A DNA stretch of 64,000 nt, from positions 248,001 to 312,000 of the forward strand of contig NZ_CAKAKL010000007.1 of NCBI RefSeq assembly GCF_916619195.1. Direction: 5' to 3'. This document shows, one piece after another, positions 49,310 to 59,240 of this stretch. The notes beneath the pieces are model-generated. The model was given only the letters and a program-made list of their open reading frames with translations, was not told the origin of the DNA and ran no database searches. The translations under genes were made by a program, and so were the position numbers. The stretch's first letter is position 1. Each line of letters opens with the position of its first letter. The stretch comes from Inquilinus sp. Marseille-Q2685 (GTDB lineage Bacteria > Pseudomonadota > Alphaproteobacteria > DSM-16000 > Inquilinaceae).

Positions 49310-50833
49310 TTGGACGCTCTCTACTCTCTGATTCACGGCTTCGGCGTGCTCGCCGACCCGATGAACATCGTCTACATGTTCGTCGGCATCACCCTCGGCG
49401 TGCTGATCGGGGTCCTGCCCGGCCTGGGCGGCGCCAACGGCGTGGCCATCCTGCTGCCGCTGACCTTCGCGATGTCGCCGACCTCGGCGATCATCATGCT
49501 GTCCTGCATCTACTGGGGCGCGCTGTTCGGCGGCGCCATCACCTCGATCCTGTTCAATATCCCCGGGGAGCCGTGGTCGGTCGCCACCACCTTCGACGGC
49601 TATCCGATGGCCCAGCAGGGCAAGGCGGGCGAGGCGCTGACCGCCGCCTTCACCTCCTCCTTCTTCGGCGCCTTCGTCGCCGTGGTGATCCTGACCTTCC
49701 TGGCGCCGATCATCGCCGGCTTCGCCCTGAGGTTCGGGCCGGCGGAGTTCTTCGCGGTCCAGCTCCTCACCTTCTGCAGCTTCATCGGCATGGGCCGCGA
49801 GGCGCCCCTGAAGGTGATCGCGGCGATGATGCTGGGCTTCGCCCTGGCCGCGGTCGGCCTCGACACCGTCACCGGCCAGCTGCGCATGACCTTCGGGTCG
49901 ACCGAGCTGCTGCGCGGCTTCGACTTCCTGATCGCGGTGATCGGCCTGTTCGGCATCGGCGAGATCCTGCTGACCATGGAGGAAGGCCTGGCGTTCAAGG
50001 GCAAGAACGCGAAGATCAACGCCAAGGTGGTGCTGCAGGCCTGGGCCCAGCTGCCGAAATACTGGGTCACGGCGCTGCGCGGCGCGATCGTCGGCTGCTG
50101 GATGGGCATCACCCCGGGCGGCGCCACCCCGGCCTCGTTCATGAGCTACGGCCTGGCCAAGCGCTTCTCGCGCAACGGCAAGCGCTTCGGTCGCGGCGAG
50201 ATGGAGGGCGTGGTGGCGCCGGAGACGGCGGCCCATGCCGCCGGCACCAGCGCGCTGCTGCCGATGCTGACCCTCGGCATTCCCGGGTCGCCGACCGCGG
50301 CGGTGCTGCTGGGCGGCCTCCTGATCTGGGGCCTGCAGCCCGGGCCGCTGCTGTTCGTGGAGCAGCGCGACTTCGTCTGGGGCCTGATCGCCAGCATGTA
50401 TCTCGGCAACATCGCCGGGCTGATCGTGGTGCTGACCACGGTGCCGCTCTTCGCCTCGATCCTGCGCATCCCGTTCAGCATCATCGCGCCGGTGATCATC
50501 ACCATCTGCGCGGTCGGCGCCTACACGGTCAGCAATGCCCTGGCCGACATCAGCGTCATGCTGGTCTTCGGCGTCGTCGGCTACCTGTTCAAGAAGCTGT
50601 CCTACCCGCTGGCGCCCCTGGTCCTGGCGCTGGTGCTGGGCGACATGGCGGAAGGCTCGTTCCGCCAGGCGATGCTGCTGTCCCAGGGCAGCCTGTCGAT
50701 CTTCTGGTCGAACGGCCTGGTCGGCAGCATCGTCGCCCTGGCCCTGGTGATGCTGTGCTGGCCGCTGATCTCGGCCGTGATCGCGCGGCTGCGCGGCGGC
50801 GCCAAGCCGGGCGACGCCGTTGCGGCGGATTGA
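49310..50833 (+). CDS. TTT transporter large membrane subunit, TctA family
   Basis: 507 residues starting at TTG with GGGAGGG just upstream. Twelve or so membrane helices; the two duplicated glycine/proline signatures are present: GVLIGVLPGLGGANGVAILLPLTF and TLGIPGSPTAAVLLGGLLIWGLQPGP, plus SCIYWGALFGGAITSILFNIPGEP. It moves the carboxylate bound by the TctC protein, driven by an ion gradient. Last transport gene; a GntR gene follows after 18 bases. Confidence 0.95.
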   Translation: MDALYSLIHGFGVLADPMNIVYMFVGITLGVLIGVLPGLGGANGVAILLPLTFAMSPTSAIIMLSCIYWGALFGGAITSILFNIPGEPWSVATTFDGYPMAQQGKAGEALTAAFTSSFFGAFVAVVILTFLAPIIAGFALRFGPAEFFAVQLLTFCSFIGMGREAPLKVIAAMMLGFALAAVGLDTVTGQLRMTFGSTELLRGFDFLIAVIGLFGIGEILLTMEEGLAFKGKNAKINAKVVLQAWAQLPKYWVTALRGAIVGCWMGITPGGATPASFMSYGLAKRFSRNGKRFGRGEMEGVVAPETAAHAAGTSALLPMLTLGIPGSPTAAVLLGGLLIWGLQPGPLLFVEQRDFVWGLIASMYLGNIAGLIVVLTTVPLFASILRIPFSIIAPVIITICAVGAYTVSNALADISVMLVFGVVGYLFKKLSYPLAPLVLALVLGDMAEGSFRQAMLLSQGSLSIFWSNGLVGSIVALALVMLCWPLISAVIARLRGGAKPGDAVAAD

Positions 50834-50851
50834 TGGAGCGGGGAGGGGGCC

Positions 50852-51550
50852 GTGCTCGAGGCGCGGATCAGCACCCGGCTGGCGCTGCCGCGCCTCGACG
50901 CCAATGACAGCTTCCGCACCCAGGCCTATCTGGCGCTGAAGCACGCCATCGCCGGGATGGACCTCTACGACCATCCCGGCGAGATCCGGCTGGACGAGCG
51001 GCAGCTGTGCCGGGACCTCGGCGTCAGCCGCACCCCGATCCGCGAGGCACTGACGGTGCTGGAGCAGGAAGGCTTCGTCCTGACCCTGCCGCGCCGCGGC
51101 ATCTTCGTCCGGCGCCGGACGAAGCGCCAGATCGTCGAGATGGTGCAGGTCTGGGCGGCGCTGGAGAGCATGGCGGCGCGGCTGGCGGCGACCGTGGCGA
51201 CGGATGCGGAGATCGCGGCGCTGCGCGATCTGTTCGCGGGCTTCGAAGGCCGGCCGGCGGCGGAGATCGACGGCTATTCCGACGCCAACATCGCCTTCCA
51301 CCGGGCGATCGTCCGGCTCGGCGGCAACCGGCTGATCGTCGCCCGCACCGCCGACCTGTTCCTGCAGATCGACGCCATCCGCCGCCGCACCATCCGCGAG
51401 GACGACCGGGCCGACCGCTCGATCCGGGACCATCTGCGGATCATCGAGGCGCTGCAGCGCCGCGACGCGGATCTCGCCGCCCGGCTCGACCGCGACCACA
51501 CGCTGGGCCTGGCCGAGCATATCGAGCGGCACTGTCACTTCCTGGCGTGA
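50852..51550 (+). CDS. GntR-family regulator, FadR (FCD) subfamily, paralogue 3
   Basis: 232 residues starting at GTG with GGGAGGGGG upstream. Winged helix ERQLCRDLGVSRTPIREALTVLEQEGFVLTLPRRGIFVRRRT and FCD domain (NIAFHRAIVRLGGNRLIVARTADLFLQIDAIRRRTI, RSIRDHLRIIEAL, RDHTLGLAEHIERH). A third copy of the protein type at 30438 and 36382, sharing the AYLALKHAIAGMDLYDHPGEIRLDERQL leader. It is co-transcribed with the TTT genes, so it likely reports on the imported acid. Confidence 0.93.
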   Translation: MLEARISTRLALPRLDANDSFRTQAYLALKHAIAGMDLYDHPGEIRLDERQLCRDLGVSRTPIREALTVLEQEGFVLTLPRRGIFVRRRTKRQIVEMVQVWAALESMAARLAATVATDAEIAALRDLFAGFEGRPAAEIDGYSDANIAFHRAIVRLGGNRLIVARTADLFLQIDAIRRRTIREDDRADRSIRDHLRIIEALQRRDADLAARLDRDHTLGLAEHIERHCHFLA

Positions 51551-51577
51551 GCGGGGTCGGCGGGGGTACGAGAACGC

Positions 51578-51712
51578 ATTGCCTCTCCCGTTTACGGGAG
51601 AGGTCGGGCTCGCGCCGCGAGACCGGGTGAGGGCGGGTCCCGGCCTCGACACACTCCCCTCACCCGGAGCCGCTTCGCGTCTCCGACCTCTCCCGCAAGC
51701 GGGAGAGGCAAT
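51578..51712. repeat. 135-base dispersed intergenic repeat, copy B, reaching into the EamA gene
   Basis: Perfect 13-base inverted ends ATTGCCTCTCCCG / CGGGAGAGGCAAT. Its right half (CACCCGGAGCCGCTTCGCGT and CTCCGACCTCTCCCGCAAGC) is identical to copy A at 40159. The leftward EamA gene ends inside it, so its last 17 codons and stop are made of repeat sequence. Confidence 0.92.
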
Positions 51713-52676
51713 CGGTGAGCGCCCGGGAGATCCGTGAAGGCAACCGCGGGATGGCCGCGCCTCCCGGCACCACCGCGATGGCGAAGCCGAGCAGGATCAG
51801 GCCGATGCCGATCAGGTGGAAGCCCCGCACCGGCTCGCCGAGCAGCAGGAAGGCGAGCGCCGAGGAGTAGACCGCCACGAGATGAAAGGACGCGCCGGTC
51901 AGCGCCGGGCCCAGCGTCGCGACGCAGCGGTTCCACAGCCCGGCCCCGAGGAGCGAGGAGAAGATGCCGATGAACAGCAGCGACGCGATGGCATAGGGCT
52001 CGACCGGGATCGACCGCCCGGCCGCCGCCTCGGCCAGCCAGAAGGGCAGCATCAGGACGGCGGTCGTGACCGTCAGCGCCGCCATGAACACCATGTCCGG
52101 CACGCCTTTCGGGCGGTAGCGCAGCAGCACGGAATAGAGCGCATAGCCGGCGGCGGCGAGGAGCACCAGGACCTCGCCGCCGCCGATCGACAGCGCGGCG
52201 AGCGTGGCGGGATCGCCCCGCCCGACGATCCAGCCGACGCCGAGGAAGGACAGGACGATGCCGGCGACCACGCGCGGGCGCGGCGCCTCGCGGGCGATCG
52301 CCCAGGCGAACAGCGGCACCATCAGCGGCAAGGTGGAGTTGAGCATCGCCGCGGTCGCCGCCGGCGTGCCGTGCAGCGCGATGTAGTTCAGCAGCGGATA
52401 GCCGGCGAGGCCGCTGGCGGCGCAGGCGGTGATGACCGGCCAATGCGCCAGGAGCGTGCGCCGATGCACGGCCAGGGCGCGCCAGACGAAGGGCAGCAGC
52501 ACGGCCGAGGCGATCACCCAGCGCCAGAAGGTCAGGCCGAAGGGCGGCAGCTCCTGGGCGAAGGCGCGGCCGATCACCAGGTTGCCGGCCCAGAACAGCG
52601 GCGGCAGGGGCAGCAGCGCATAGGGGCGGCGCCAGACGAGGTCCGGCAGGCGGGCGGGCCGCAGGGACGTGGTCAC
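51660..52676 (-). CDS. EamA/RhaT-family (DMT) transporter with repeat-derived C-terminus
   Basis: 338 residues from a GTG start with GGGG 7 bases upstream (an ATG at 52775 would add an unlikely Arg-rich leader). Ten membrane segments in two EamA repeats: LPPLFWAGNLVIGRAFAQELPPFGLTFWRWVIA and SLLFIGIFSSLLGAGLWNRCVATLGPALTGASFHLVAVYSSALAFLLLGEPV. Such proteins export amino acids, nucleobases or other metabolites. The last residues, DCLSRLRERSETRSGSG, are coded by the dispersed repeat. It is divergent from an AraC regulator that probably controls it. Confidence 0.88.
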   Translation of the reverse strand: MTTSLRPARLPDLVWRRPYALLPLPPLFWAGNLVIGRAFAQELPPFGLTFWRWVIASAVLLPFVWRALAVHRRTLLAHWPVITACAASGLAGYPLLNYIALHGTPAATAAMLNSTLPLMVPLFAWAIAREAPRPRVVAGIVLSFLGVGWIVGRGDPATLAALSIGGGEVLVLLAAAGYALYSVLLRYRPKGVPDMVFMAALTVTTAVLMLPFWLAEAAAGRSIPVEPYAIASLLFIGIFSSLLGAGLWNRCVATLGPALTGASFHLVAVYSSALAFLLLGEPVRGFHLIGIGLILLGFAIAVVPGGAAIPRLPSRISRALTDCLSRLRERSETRSGSG

Positions 52677-52861
52677 GGTGCTGCCCCGGCGGAACCGAAG
52701 CGGCGCCCGCCGTCGCTCTCGCGGGCGGGGTATTCCGGCGTCTCGTGGTAGAAGGGGGATGCCATGGCGGGCCACCTGAGGGATGATCCGGGCAGTCTGG
52801 CCCTGGCGCGGCCGGCGCTATTGGCGGAAATCGAGGCTTCAGAGGATGAACGGAGGGCGGC

Positions 52862-53698
52862 ATGGCCCGGGTTGATCGGCTCAACATCGCCCATTACTGG
52901 CAGGACCGGACCGTCCCGGGCCTCAGCCTGATGCAGGCGGATTTCCGCACCCAGGAATATCCGCCGCATCGCCACGAGGCGCTGGTCGTCGCCGTCACCG
53001 AGCTCGGCGGCTCCATCATCAAGACCCGCGGCGTGGCCGAGCCGGCGAGCGAGGACCAGGCGCTGTTCGTGTTCAACCCGGTCGAGCCCCACGCCGGCTG
53101 GATGGGGGAGAGCCGGCGCTGGCTGTACCGCGCGCTGTATCTGGAGGAGGCGGCGCTGCAGGAGGTGGCGCGGTCACTCGGGGTCGAGGGCCTGACCTAC
53201 TTCCCCCGCAGCGCCTATGCCGACCGCGCCCTGAGCGCGGGATTCCTGTCGCTGCACCGCGCCCTGCAGGCCGGGCGCGACCCGCTGCTGGAGCGCGAGC
53301 TGCTGGTGTCGACCTTCGGCACCCTGTTCCGCCGCCACGGCAGCGGCGAGGGGCGGATCCAGCCCGGGCCCCGCGACCGCACTCGGCTGCGCGCCGCCAC
53401 CGAGTTCATCCAGGCGCGCCTGAGCGAGACGATCTCGCTGGCGGATCTCAGCGCCGCGGTCGGCCTGACCCAGTACCAGCTGATCAGCCTGTTCAAGCGG
53501 ACGACGGGCCTGACGCCGCACGCCTATGTCACCCAGCTCCGCGTCGACCGTGCCGCCCGCTACCTGGCGCAGGGCCTGCCGATCGCCGAGGTCGCCGTCG
53601 CCGCCGGCTTCTACGACCAGAGCGCGCTGACCCGGCACTTCAAGCGCTGCCACGGGATTACACCGCTGCAATACGCCGAGGCGACGCGCGCCGCCTAA
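52862..53698 (+). CDS. AraC-family regulator with N-terminal cupin sensor
   Basis: 278 residues. N-terminal AraC-binding cupin (MQADFRTQEYPPHRHEALVVAVTELGGS, FNPVEPHAGW) and C-terminal double helix-turn-helix (SLADLSAAVGLTQYQLISLFKRTTGLTPHAYVTQLRVDRAARYLAQGLPIAEVAVAAGFYDQSALTRHFKRCHGITPLQY). The PHRH and HAGW pieces resemble amino-acid-efflux regulators found next to exporters. Divergent from the EamA gene across about 185 bases, which it most likely controls. Confidence 0.93.
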   Translation: MARVDRLNIAHYWQDRTVPGLSLMQADFRTQEYPPHRHEALVVAVTELGGSIIKTRGVAEPASEDQALFVFNPVEPHAGWMGESRRWLYRALYLEEAALQEVARSLGVEGLTYFPRSAYADRALSAGFLSLHRALQAGRDPLLERELLVSTFGTLFRRHGSGEGRIQPGPRDRTRLRAATEFIQARLSETISLADLSAAVGLTQYQLISLFKRTTGLTPHAYVTQLRVDRAARYLAQGLPIAEVAVAAGFYDQSALTRHFKRCHGITPLQYAEATRAA

Positions 53699-53923
53699 GG
53701 AGGGAGCTGTTGCCGCTTTCGGCTTGGCGCGGACGTTGTCCGGTGAAGATCTGGGCTGTCCGGTGCGTCCCTGTTTAGTCCCGGCTTGGCTAAGACCGCG
53801 GCGACGATACCCCTTTCATCGACTTTCGCGAGGGACGACCTGAGGTTTGGTCGAGGATGTCCGCTTCGGAGCTACCGGCGCGGTGGCCGGATATGGCGCG
53901 GTCTGGCCAGACGGTAGCGGCCG

Positions 53924-54814
53924 TCACTTGCCGATATAGGCGGCCAGTTCATCGGGCGTTCCCGTCGGAAATGCCTGTTTCAGATGATCGAGAAACGCCG
54001 ATACCCGGGCGCTGAGCAGCCGCCTGGACGGGTAGAGGGTCCACAAGGCGATTTCGGGCCCTTCATCGTCGCCCCAATGCACCAGCGAGCCGTCGGCCAG
54101 ATCATGGCTCACGAGCGACACGGGAAGGCGGCCGGCACCGACGCCTGCCCGCACGGCATCCCGGACCATCATGAGCGATGACAGGGCGAGGACCGGCTCG
54201 ATCGCGATCACGGCTCGGCCGTCAGGCGTCTTCACGGCCCATTCCCGTCGATCGACTGCCGAGCGGACCACGGCTGGAGCGGCGAGATCTCCGGCCGGTC
54301 GGGCGAGGCCGGGGCTCGCCACGACCACCAGCCGGTCGTGCAGGAAGGTCCGTCCGACCAGGCTGTCATCGGGATCCGGGTTGACCCGGATCACCAGGTC
54401 GAATCCCTCCTCGATCAGGTCGACGGGACGGTCCTCGGTCGAGACCTCCAGCCTCACCTCCGGATAGGCCAGGGCGAAGCCGGCGGCGATCTTGCCCATG
54501 GCCGTCTGGGAGAACAGCAACGGGACGCTGACCCGCAACCGGCCTCGCGGCCTCTCACCGCCGGAGGCGATCGCCGTCGCCGTCTCCTCGAGTTCGGTCA
54601 GCAACCGGCCCGCCCGCTCGAACAGCGCCCGTCCTTCCTCGGTGAGCTTCAGCGCGCGCGAGCCGCGCTCGAACAGGCGCAGGCCGAGGGCGGCTTCCAG
54701 CTCGGCGACCCGCCGGGACAGGGTCGCCTTGGGGCGACCCGTGGCGCGTGCGGCTCTTCCGAACCCGCCGTGGCGGGCGACGAGATTGAAATCGGCAAGA
54801 GCGAGCAGATCCAT
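53924..54814 (-). CDS. LysR-family regulator
   Basis: 296 residues. N-terminal winged helix-turn-helix (LALADFNLVARHGGFGRAARATGRPKATLSRRVAELEAALGLRLFERGSRALKLTEEG) and a type-2 periplasmic-binding-like effector domain (GRLRVSVPLLFSQTAMGKIAAGFALAYPEVRLEV, GFDLVIRVNPDPDDSLVGRTF). Start ATG at 54814; a GTG three codons upstream is possible. Divergent from the NmrA-like oxidoreductase gene 102 bases away, which is the usual LysR-target layout. Confidence 0.93.
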   Translation of the reverse strand: MDLLALADFNLVARHGGFGRAARATGRPKATLSRRVAELEAALGLRLFERGSRALKLTEEGRALFERAGRLLTELEETATAIASGGERPRGRLRVSVPLLFSQTAMGKIAAGFALAYPEVRLEVSTEDRPVDLIEEGFDLVIRVNPDPDDSLVGRTFLHDRLVVVASPGLARPAGDLAAPAVVRSAVDRREWAVKTPDGRAVIAIEPVLALSSLMMVRDAVRAGVGAGRLPVSLVSHDLADGSLVHWGDDEGPEIALWTLYPSRRLLSARVSAFLDHLKQAFPTGTPDELAAYIGK

Positions 54815-54916
54815 ATGTTTCACCAGCGGGACGGTCTGTCCAAATATAGCGTCTCCTGGTTTGAATTTGGATCGGTCATCTACAGGGCGTCTTCGACCCA
54901 AACCGGAGTGACTCCC

Positions 54917-55786
54917 ATGACCATCCTCGTGACCGGCGCCACCGGCCGTGTCGGCCGTCATCTCGTCGACCAGCTCGTCCAGCGCGGCGCCGCCGTGCGC
55001 GTGCTGACCCGCGATCCCGCGAAGGCCGGTTTCCCGGCCGGCGTCGAGGTCGCACAGGGCGACCTGCTCGATATCGATGCGCTGCGGTCCGCGTTCTCCG
55101 GCGTCCGCACGCTGTTCCTGCTCAACGCGGTCACGGGCGACGAATTCACTCAGGCGCTCGTTACCCTGAACATCGCCCGCGAGTCGGGCGTCGAGCGCGT
55201 CGTTTATCTCTCGGTGATCCACGCCGACCGTTTCGTGAACGTGCCGCATTTCGCGGTGAAATCCGGCGCGGAGCGGATGATCGAACAGATGGGCCTCAGC
55301 GCCACGATCCTGCGTCCGTCCTACTTCATCGACAACGAGCTGATGATCAAGGACGTCATCCTCAACCACGGCGTCTATCCGATGCCGATCGGCGGCAAGG
55401 GCGTCGCCATGATCGACTCCCGCGACATCGCCGAGGTGGCGGCGATCGAGCTGATCCGCCGCGATCAGGCGCCGGGCAAGCTGCCGGTCGAGACCATCAA
55501 CCTGGTCGGTCCCGACACGCTGACGGGTCAGGGCGTGGCTGCGATCTGGTCGGAGGTCCTGGGCCGCCCGGTCGTCTACGCCGGCGACGACCCCGGCGGG
55601 TTCGAGCAGAACCTGGCGACCTTCATGCCGAAGTGGCAGGCCTATGAGATGCGCTTGATGGCCGAGCGCTATGTCAGCGACGGCATGATCCCGGAGGCCG
55701 GCGATGTCGAACGTCTGACCAGGATCCTGGGCCGGCCGCTGCACTCCTATCGCGACTTCGCGGCCGCGATCGCCTCGGCGGCGTGA
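54917..55786 (+). CDS. NmrA/SDR-type NAD(P)-binding protein (quinone oxidoreductase-like)
   Basis: 289 residues. Atypical short-chain dehydrogenase: glycine motif VTGATGRVGRHLV (residues 5-17), VRVLTRDPAKA, VEVAQGDLLDIDALRSAFSGVRTLFLLNA and ILRPSYFIDN. No classical YxxxK catalytic pair is evident, as in NmrA/QorB proteins that act as redox sensors or quinone reductases. GGAGTG lies upstream. Divergent from and likely regulated by the LysR protein. Confidence 0.9.
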   Translation: MTILVTGATGRVGRHLVDQLVQRGAAVRVLTRDPAKAGFPAGVEVAQGDLLDIDALRSAFSGVRTLFLLNAVTGDEFTQALVTLNIARESGVERVVYLSVIHADRFVNVPHFAVKSGAERMIEQMGLSATILRPSYFIDNELMIKDVILNHGVYPMPIGGKGVAMIDSRDIAEVAAIELIRRDQAPGKLPVETINLVGPDTLTGQGVAAIWSEVLGRPVVYAGDDPGGFEQNLATFMPKWQAYEMRLMAERYVSDGMIPEAGDVERLTRILGRPLHSYRDFAAAIASAA

Positions 55787-55969
55787 CGGCGGGCATCCCA
55801 ACGATCACCCTGCGCGCCGAGGGCAAGCTCTGATCCTCCACCCTGACCAGCGGAACTGCTTCCCTCGGGAGTCTCGCCACCGGCGGCACCCATCCCCGGA
55901 TCGGGCATGGGGGCCGCCGAGGCCAGGGATCGCGACGGAGATCCCCCATCCCGATTTCGGTCGGGAGCA

Positions 55970-56986
55970 TCACTCGACGGTGAGGACGATCTTCCCCCGG
56001 ATATGTCCCTTTGCAGCACGTTCATGGGACTGGCGCGCTTCGGAGAGCGGGAAGGTGCTGTCGATGAGGACGCGGATGGTCCCATCATCGAGCAGGCGTC
56101 CGGCCTTCTCCAACTGGGCGCCGTTCGAGCGAACCTGGGTGGTTGAAACGGTGACGCCCAGCCGTCTGGCCTCTTCGATGCCGGAGAAGCCTAGCGGAAA
56201 GATCGGGAACAGCGCACCGCCGCGTTTCAGGGTGCGGAGGAAACGTCCCGTGCCCGGGCCGCCGACCGCGTCGACAACGAGGTCGACGCCGCGGACCACG
56301 TCCTCGACTGCCGTCCTTGTGTAGTCGATAACCTCGTCGGACCCCAGCCCTCGCAGAACGGGCTCGTGCTTGCCGGAGGCGACGGCGATGACATGCGCGC
56401 CCTTCCACTTCGCCAACTGCAACGCGAGGTGCCCCACGCCGCCCGCGGCCCCGTTCACCAAGACGGTCCTGCCCTGAAGCGGCACCGGCACATGCCGGTC
56501 CGGCTGGAGCGGGTTCGGCTCGTCATGTCCCAGCTCGATCATGAACTGCCACGCGGTCAGCAGCGACATCGGTGCCGCGGCGGCGTGCACATGATCGATG
56601 GCGGCCGGCTTGCGGGCAAGCTCCGACGCCGGCACTCCGACATACTCGGCATAGGCTTTGCTTTCCCCCGCAAGGCCGGTCGGAAAGCGCACCATGGAAT
56701 AGACCTCGTCGCCGGGCGAAAACCGCTCGACGTCGGCCGCCACGGCTTCGACCACGCCGGAAATGTCCGTACCGGGTATCGCTGGGAATGACACCTGCGG
56801 CTGCCACTCCGGGGGCAACATCTTGTAGCCCTCTCGCAGATACCAGTCGGGCGGATTGAGGCCGACCGCGTGAACGCGGACGAGAACCTCGCCGGTCGCC
56901 AGGTGGGGCCTAGGCGCATCCTCGTATCGCAGCACCTCGGGGCCACCGAACGCATGGAAGCGGATCGCCTTCATCCTACTGCTCAC
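55970..56986 (-). CDS. Zinc-independent MDR-type NADP-dependent oxidoreductase (quinone oxidoreductase-like)
   Basis: 338 residues, starting at GTG with GGAGG 5 bases upstream. Medium-chain dehydrogenase fold: N-terminal GroES-like part ([76 protein letters not shown]) and Rossmann part [30 protein letters not shown]. The zinc-binding cysteines are absent, as in quinone oxidoreductases. Divergent from a LysR gene 92 bases away. Confidence 0.92.
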   Translation of the reverse strand: MSSRMKAIRFHAFGGPEVLRYEDAPRPHLATGEVLVRVHAVGLNPPDWYLREGYKMLPPEWQPQVSFPAIPGTDISGVVEAVAADVERFSPGDEVYSMVRFPTGLAGESKAYAEYVGVPASELARKPAAIDHVHAAAAPMSLLTAWQFMIELGHDEPNPLQPDRHVPVPLQGRTVLVNGAAGGVGHLALQLAKWKGAHVIAVASGKHEPVLRGLGSDEVIDYTRTAVEDVVRGVDLVVDAVGGPGTGRFLRTLKRGGALFPIFPLGFSGIEEARRLGVTVSTTQVRSNGAQLEKAGRLLDDGTIRVLIDSTFPLSEARQSHERAAKGHIRGKIVLTVE

Positions 56987-57078
56987 ACGAACCTCCAGAA
57001 TTGCGACACTGTGGTCGCCAACAGTTATTCACTCATCTGAAGATTGATAATGACGCCGTCTTTCGCTTCTGTAGTGCC

Positions 57079-58014
57079 ATGAAGGAACAGGTGGCGTTCG
57101 AGAGGTTGACCGGCTTGATCGCGTTCGCGCGCGCCGGATCGATGGGAAGCTATAGCGCCGCTGCCCGGTCGCTATCGATCTCGCCTTCGGCAGTCAGCAA
57201 GAGCGTGCAACGGCTCGAGCAGCGGCTGGGCGTATCGCTCTTCACGCGCACGACCCGCTCCCTGACGCTCACGCCTGAGGGTCGCGAACTGCACGACCGC
57301 GCGCTCAAGCTGCTGCGCGATGCGGAAGAGATCGAGCAGGCGGCGTTGACAGCGCGCGCCGAGCCGTCGGGCACCTTGCGGATTGCCGCCTCCCTGCCGA
57401 TCGGAATGCATGTGATCGCGCCCGCGCTGCCGACCTTTCGCAGGCTCTACCCCAAGGTGACGATCGACCTGCGGCTGAGCGACCAGATTGTCGACATCGT
57501 CGATCTGGGAATCGATATCGCGGTGCGGATCGGCGACCTGGCGGACTCGCGACTGCTGTCACGCCGCCTCGCGCCACATCGCCTCTGTGCGTTCGCGTCG
57601 CCAGCCTATCTGGCCGCGCGGGGCACCCCGATGCACCCCGACGAACTGTCGCGGCACGACGCTGTCAACCTCCGCTACCAGAGCACGGGCCAAGTGTTTC
57701 GCTGGCCTTTTCGGATCGGCGAGCGGGTGGTCGAGATCGTGCCGCCGTCCGGCGTGATCGTCGACGCGAGCGATGCGGTCGTCGCGACGCTCGCGGCTGG
57801 TGGCGGCATCGGGATCAGCGCGGACTTTATCGCGTCCACCTATGTCGCGCGCGGCGAACTGGTCCCGGTGCTGTCCGAGTTCGCCGTCGAGCGGCACAAC
57901 ATCACTGCCCTCTGGCCGGAAAGCCGCCGCACCAACCCAGCTGTCCGCACATTTCTGGCGTATCTGCAGGAGACCTTTCAGGAGCGGATGAGCGTGCTGG
58001 AATCGCAGGTCTGA
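57079..58014 (+). CDS. LysR-family regulator
   Basis: 311 residues. Winged helix-turn-helix [56 protein letters not shown] and effector domain ([67 protein letters not shown]) of the CrgA/DsdC-like group that represses oxidoreductase genes. Divergent from the quinone-oxidoreductase-like gene and probably its regulator. The ATG at 57079 fits the usual N-terminus. Confidence 0.93.
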   Translation: MKEQVAFERLTGLIAFARAGSMGSYSAAARSLSISPSAVSKSVQRLEQRLGVSLFTRTTRSLTLTPEGRELHDRALKLLRDAEEIEQAALTARAEPSGTLRIAASLPIGMHVIAPALPTFRRLYPKVTIDLRLSDQIVDIVDLGIDIAVRIGDLADSRLLSRRLAPHRLCAFASPAYLAARGTPMHPDELSRHDAVNLRYQSTGQVFRWPFRIGERVVEIVPPSGVIVDASDAVVATLAAGGGIGISADFIASTYVARGELVPVLSEFAVERHNITALWPESRRTNPAVRTFLAYLQETFQERMSVLESQV

Positions 58015-58096
58015 CCCTGCCCACTCCCACCGAGCCGTGGCCATCGCGCCTCGCCGCGCTTCGGGGTGAGCCTCCATCCTCACCAGAATGGTGCTC

Positions 58097-58837
58097 TCAG
58101 CGATGATCCTCGCGCTTGCCGGCAGCGGGCGCTTCGAACACCTCCTCGAACAGCGCAAGCATCATCCGCCATGACCGCTTGTCCGCGGAGGCATCGTAGC
58201 CGTAGCCGGGCCTGTTCAGCCGATCGGCGTCGGGGTTGGTGTAGGCATGTCCGACCCCGCCGAAGAGGTGCAGTTGCCAGTCCACCTGCTTTCTCTGCAT
58301 CTCCGCCGCGAACGCGGCCCTGTCCTCCGGCGGCACGTCGGGGTCCTGGTCGCCGATCATCATGAGGACCTTCGCCTGGATCGGCTGGTCCGGGCTTCCC
58401 GCGGGACGCATCAGACCCGGATGAAAGCCGACGGCGCATCGGACGGGCGCCCCGCCGCGCGCCAGTTCGAGAGCGGTTATCCCTCCCTGGCAAAAACCGA
58501 TCGCGGCCGTCCGCTCCCGGTCCACCCCGGGCAGGGCCGTCAGGACGCCGAGCGCGGCGCTCGCCCGGGCGAGCATCAATCCCGGCGCGGACATCAGCTC
58601 GACATGGCGGCTCACCGCCTCGGGCAGCGAAAATCCCTCGGCGCCATACATGTCGAGCGCGAATGCGGCATAGCCCAGTTCGGCCAGCCGTTTCGTTCGC
58701 GCCCGGATATGATCATTCATCCCGAAGGCCTCGTGCGCGACCAGGATCGCCGGCTTCTTCTCCTGCGGCGCACGGTCGGCGAAATAGCCCGTCAGCCTGG
58801 TCCCTTCACATTCGTAGGCGATCGTTCGTGTCTCCAA
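58097..58837 (-). CDS. Dienelactone hydrolase family protein
   Basis: 246 residues, alpha/beta-hydrolase with the DLH triad: Cys in AIGFCQGGITALEL, Asp in MMIGDQDPDVPPED and His in LFGGVGHAYTNPDA. The N-terminal LVAHEAFGMNDHIRARTKRLAELGYAAFALDMYG is characteristic. DLH converts dienelactone to maleylacetate in chloroaromatic degradation, but many stand-alone copies act on other esters. It shares no operon with the neighbours; the LysR gene is convergent with it. Confidence 0.92.
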   Translation of the reverse strand: METRTIAYECEGTRLTGYFADRAPQEKKPAILVAHEAFGMNDHIRARTKRLAELGYAAFALDMYGAEGFSLPEAVSRHVELMSAPGLMLARASAALGVLTALPGVDRERTAAIGFCQGGITALELARGGAPVRCAVGFHPGLMRPAGSPDQPIQAKVLMMIGDQDPDVPPEDRAAFAAEMQRKQVDWQLHLFGGVGHAYTNPDADRLNRPGYGYDASADKRSWRMMLALFEEVFEAPAAGKREDHR

Positions 58838-59240
58838 TGTCCCGTCTCCTCGGCGTAGCGAAGGTCATCCCTTCGGGCTTCACGACACCGCGCCGGCTTG
58901 GGCGAGGCGAAATGTCGGTGCGCATGCACGCCGCCAGTCTAGCCTCTCGATCGGAGACCACGAATGCGTTGGCGTGACTGCGACCAAAGCTGCGCCTTGC
59001 CGGATGTAATCTGGACTCATCGATAGAGGAGATCTGGATCTATCGGATCGGAACGAGTGACGGCTAAATCCACTATGCTGCGGGTTGCCCGGAAGGTGGT
59101 GGTGGCGGTATCGGCGTTTCTGAAAGTGATTTGAGGCAAATATAAATAAATTGCCTCCTGCCGCGCCCTTCTGCCGAACCGACATCTCTACCGGGGTAGC
59201 CGTATTCGTGACGTTGTCTCGTCTCGACAGGGAGGTGGAC
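58838..59240. other. Divergent intergenic region between DLH and LuxR genes
   Basis: About 400 bases without a supported gene. Bases 59030-59150 are less GC-rich and probably hold the promoter of the LuxR-type gene. No repeat or operator was recognised. Confidence 0.45.
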
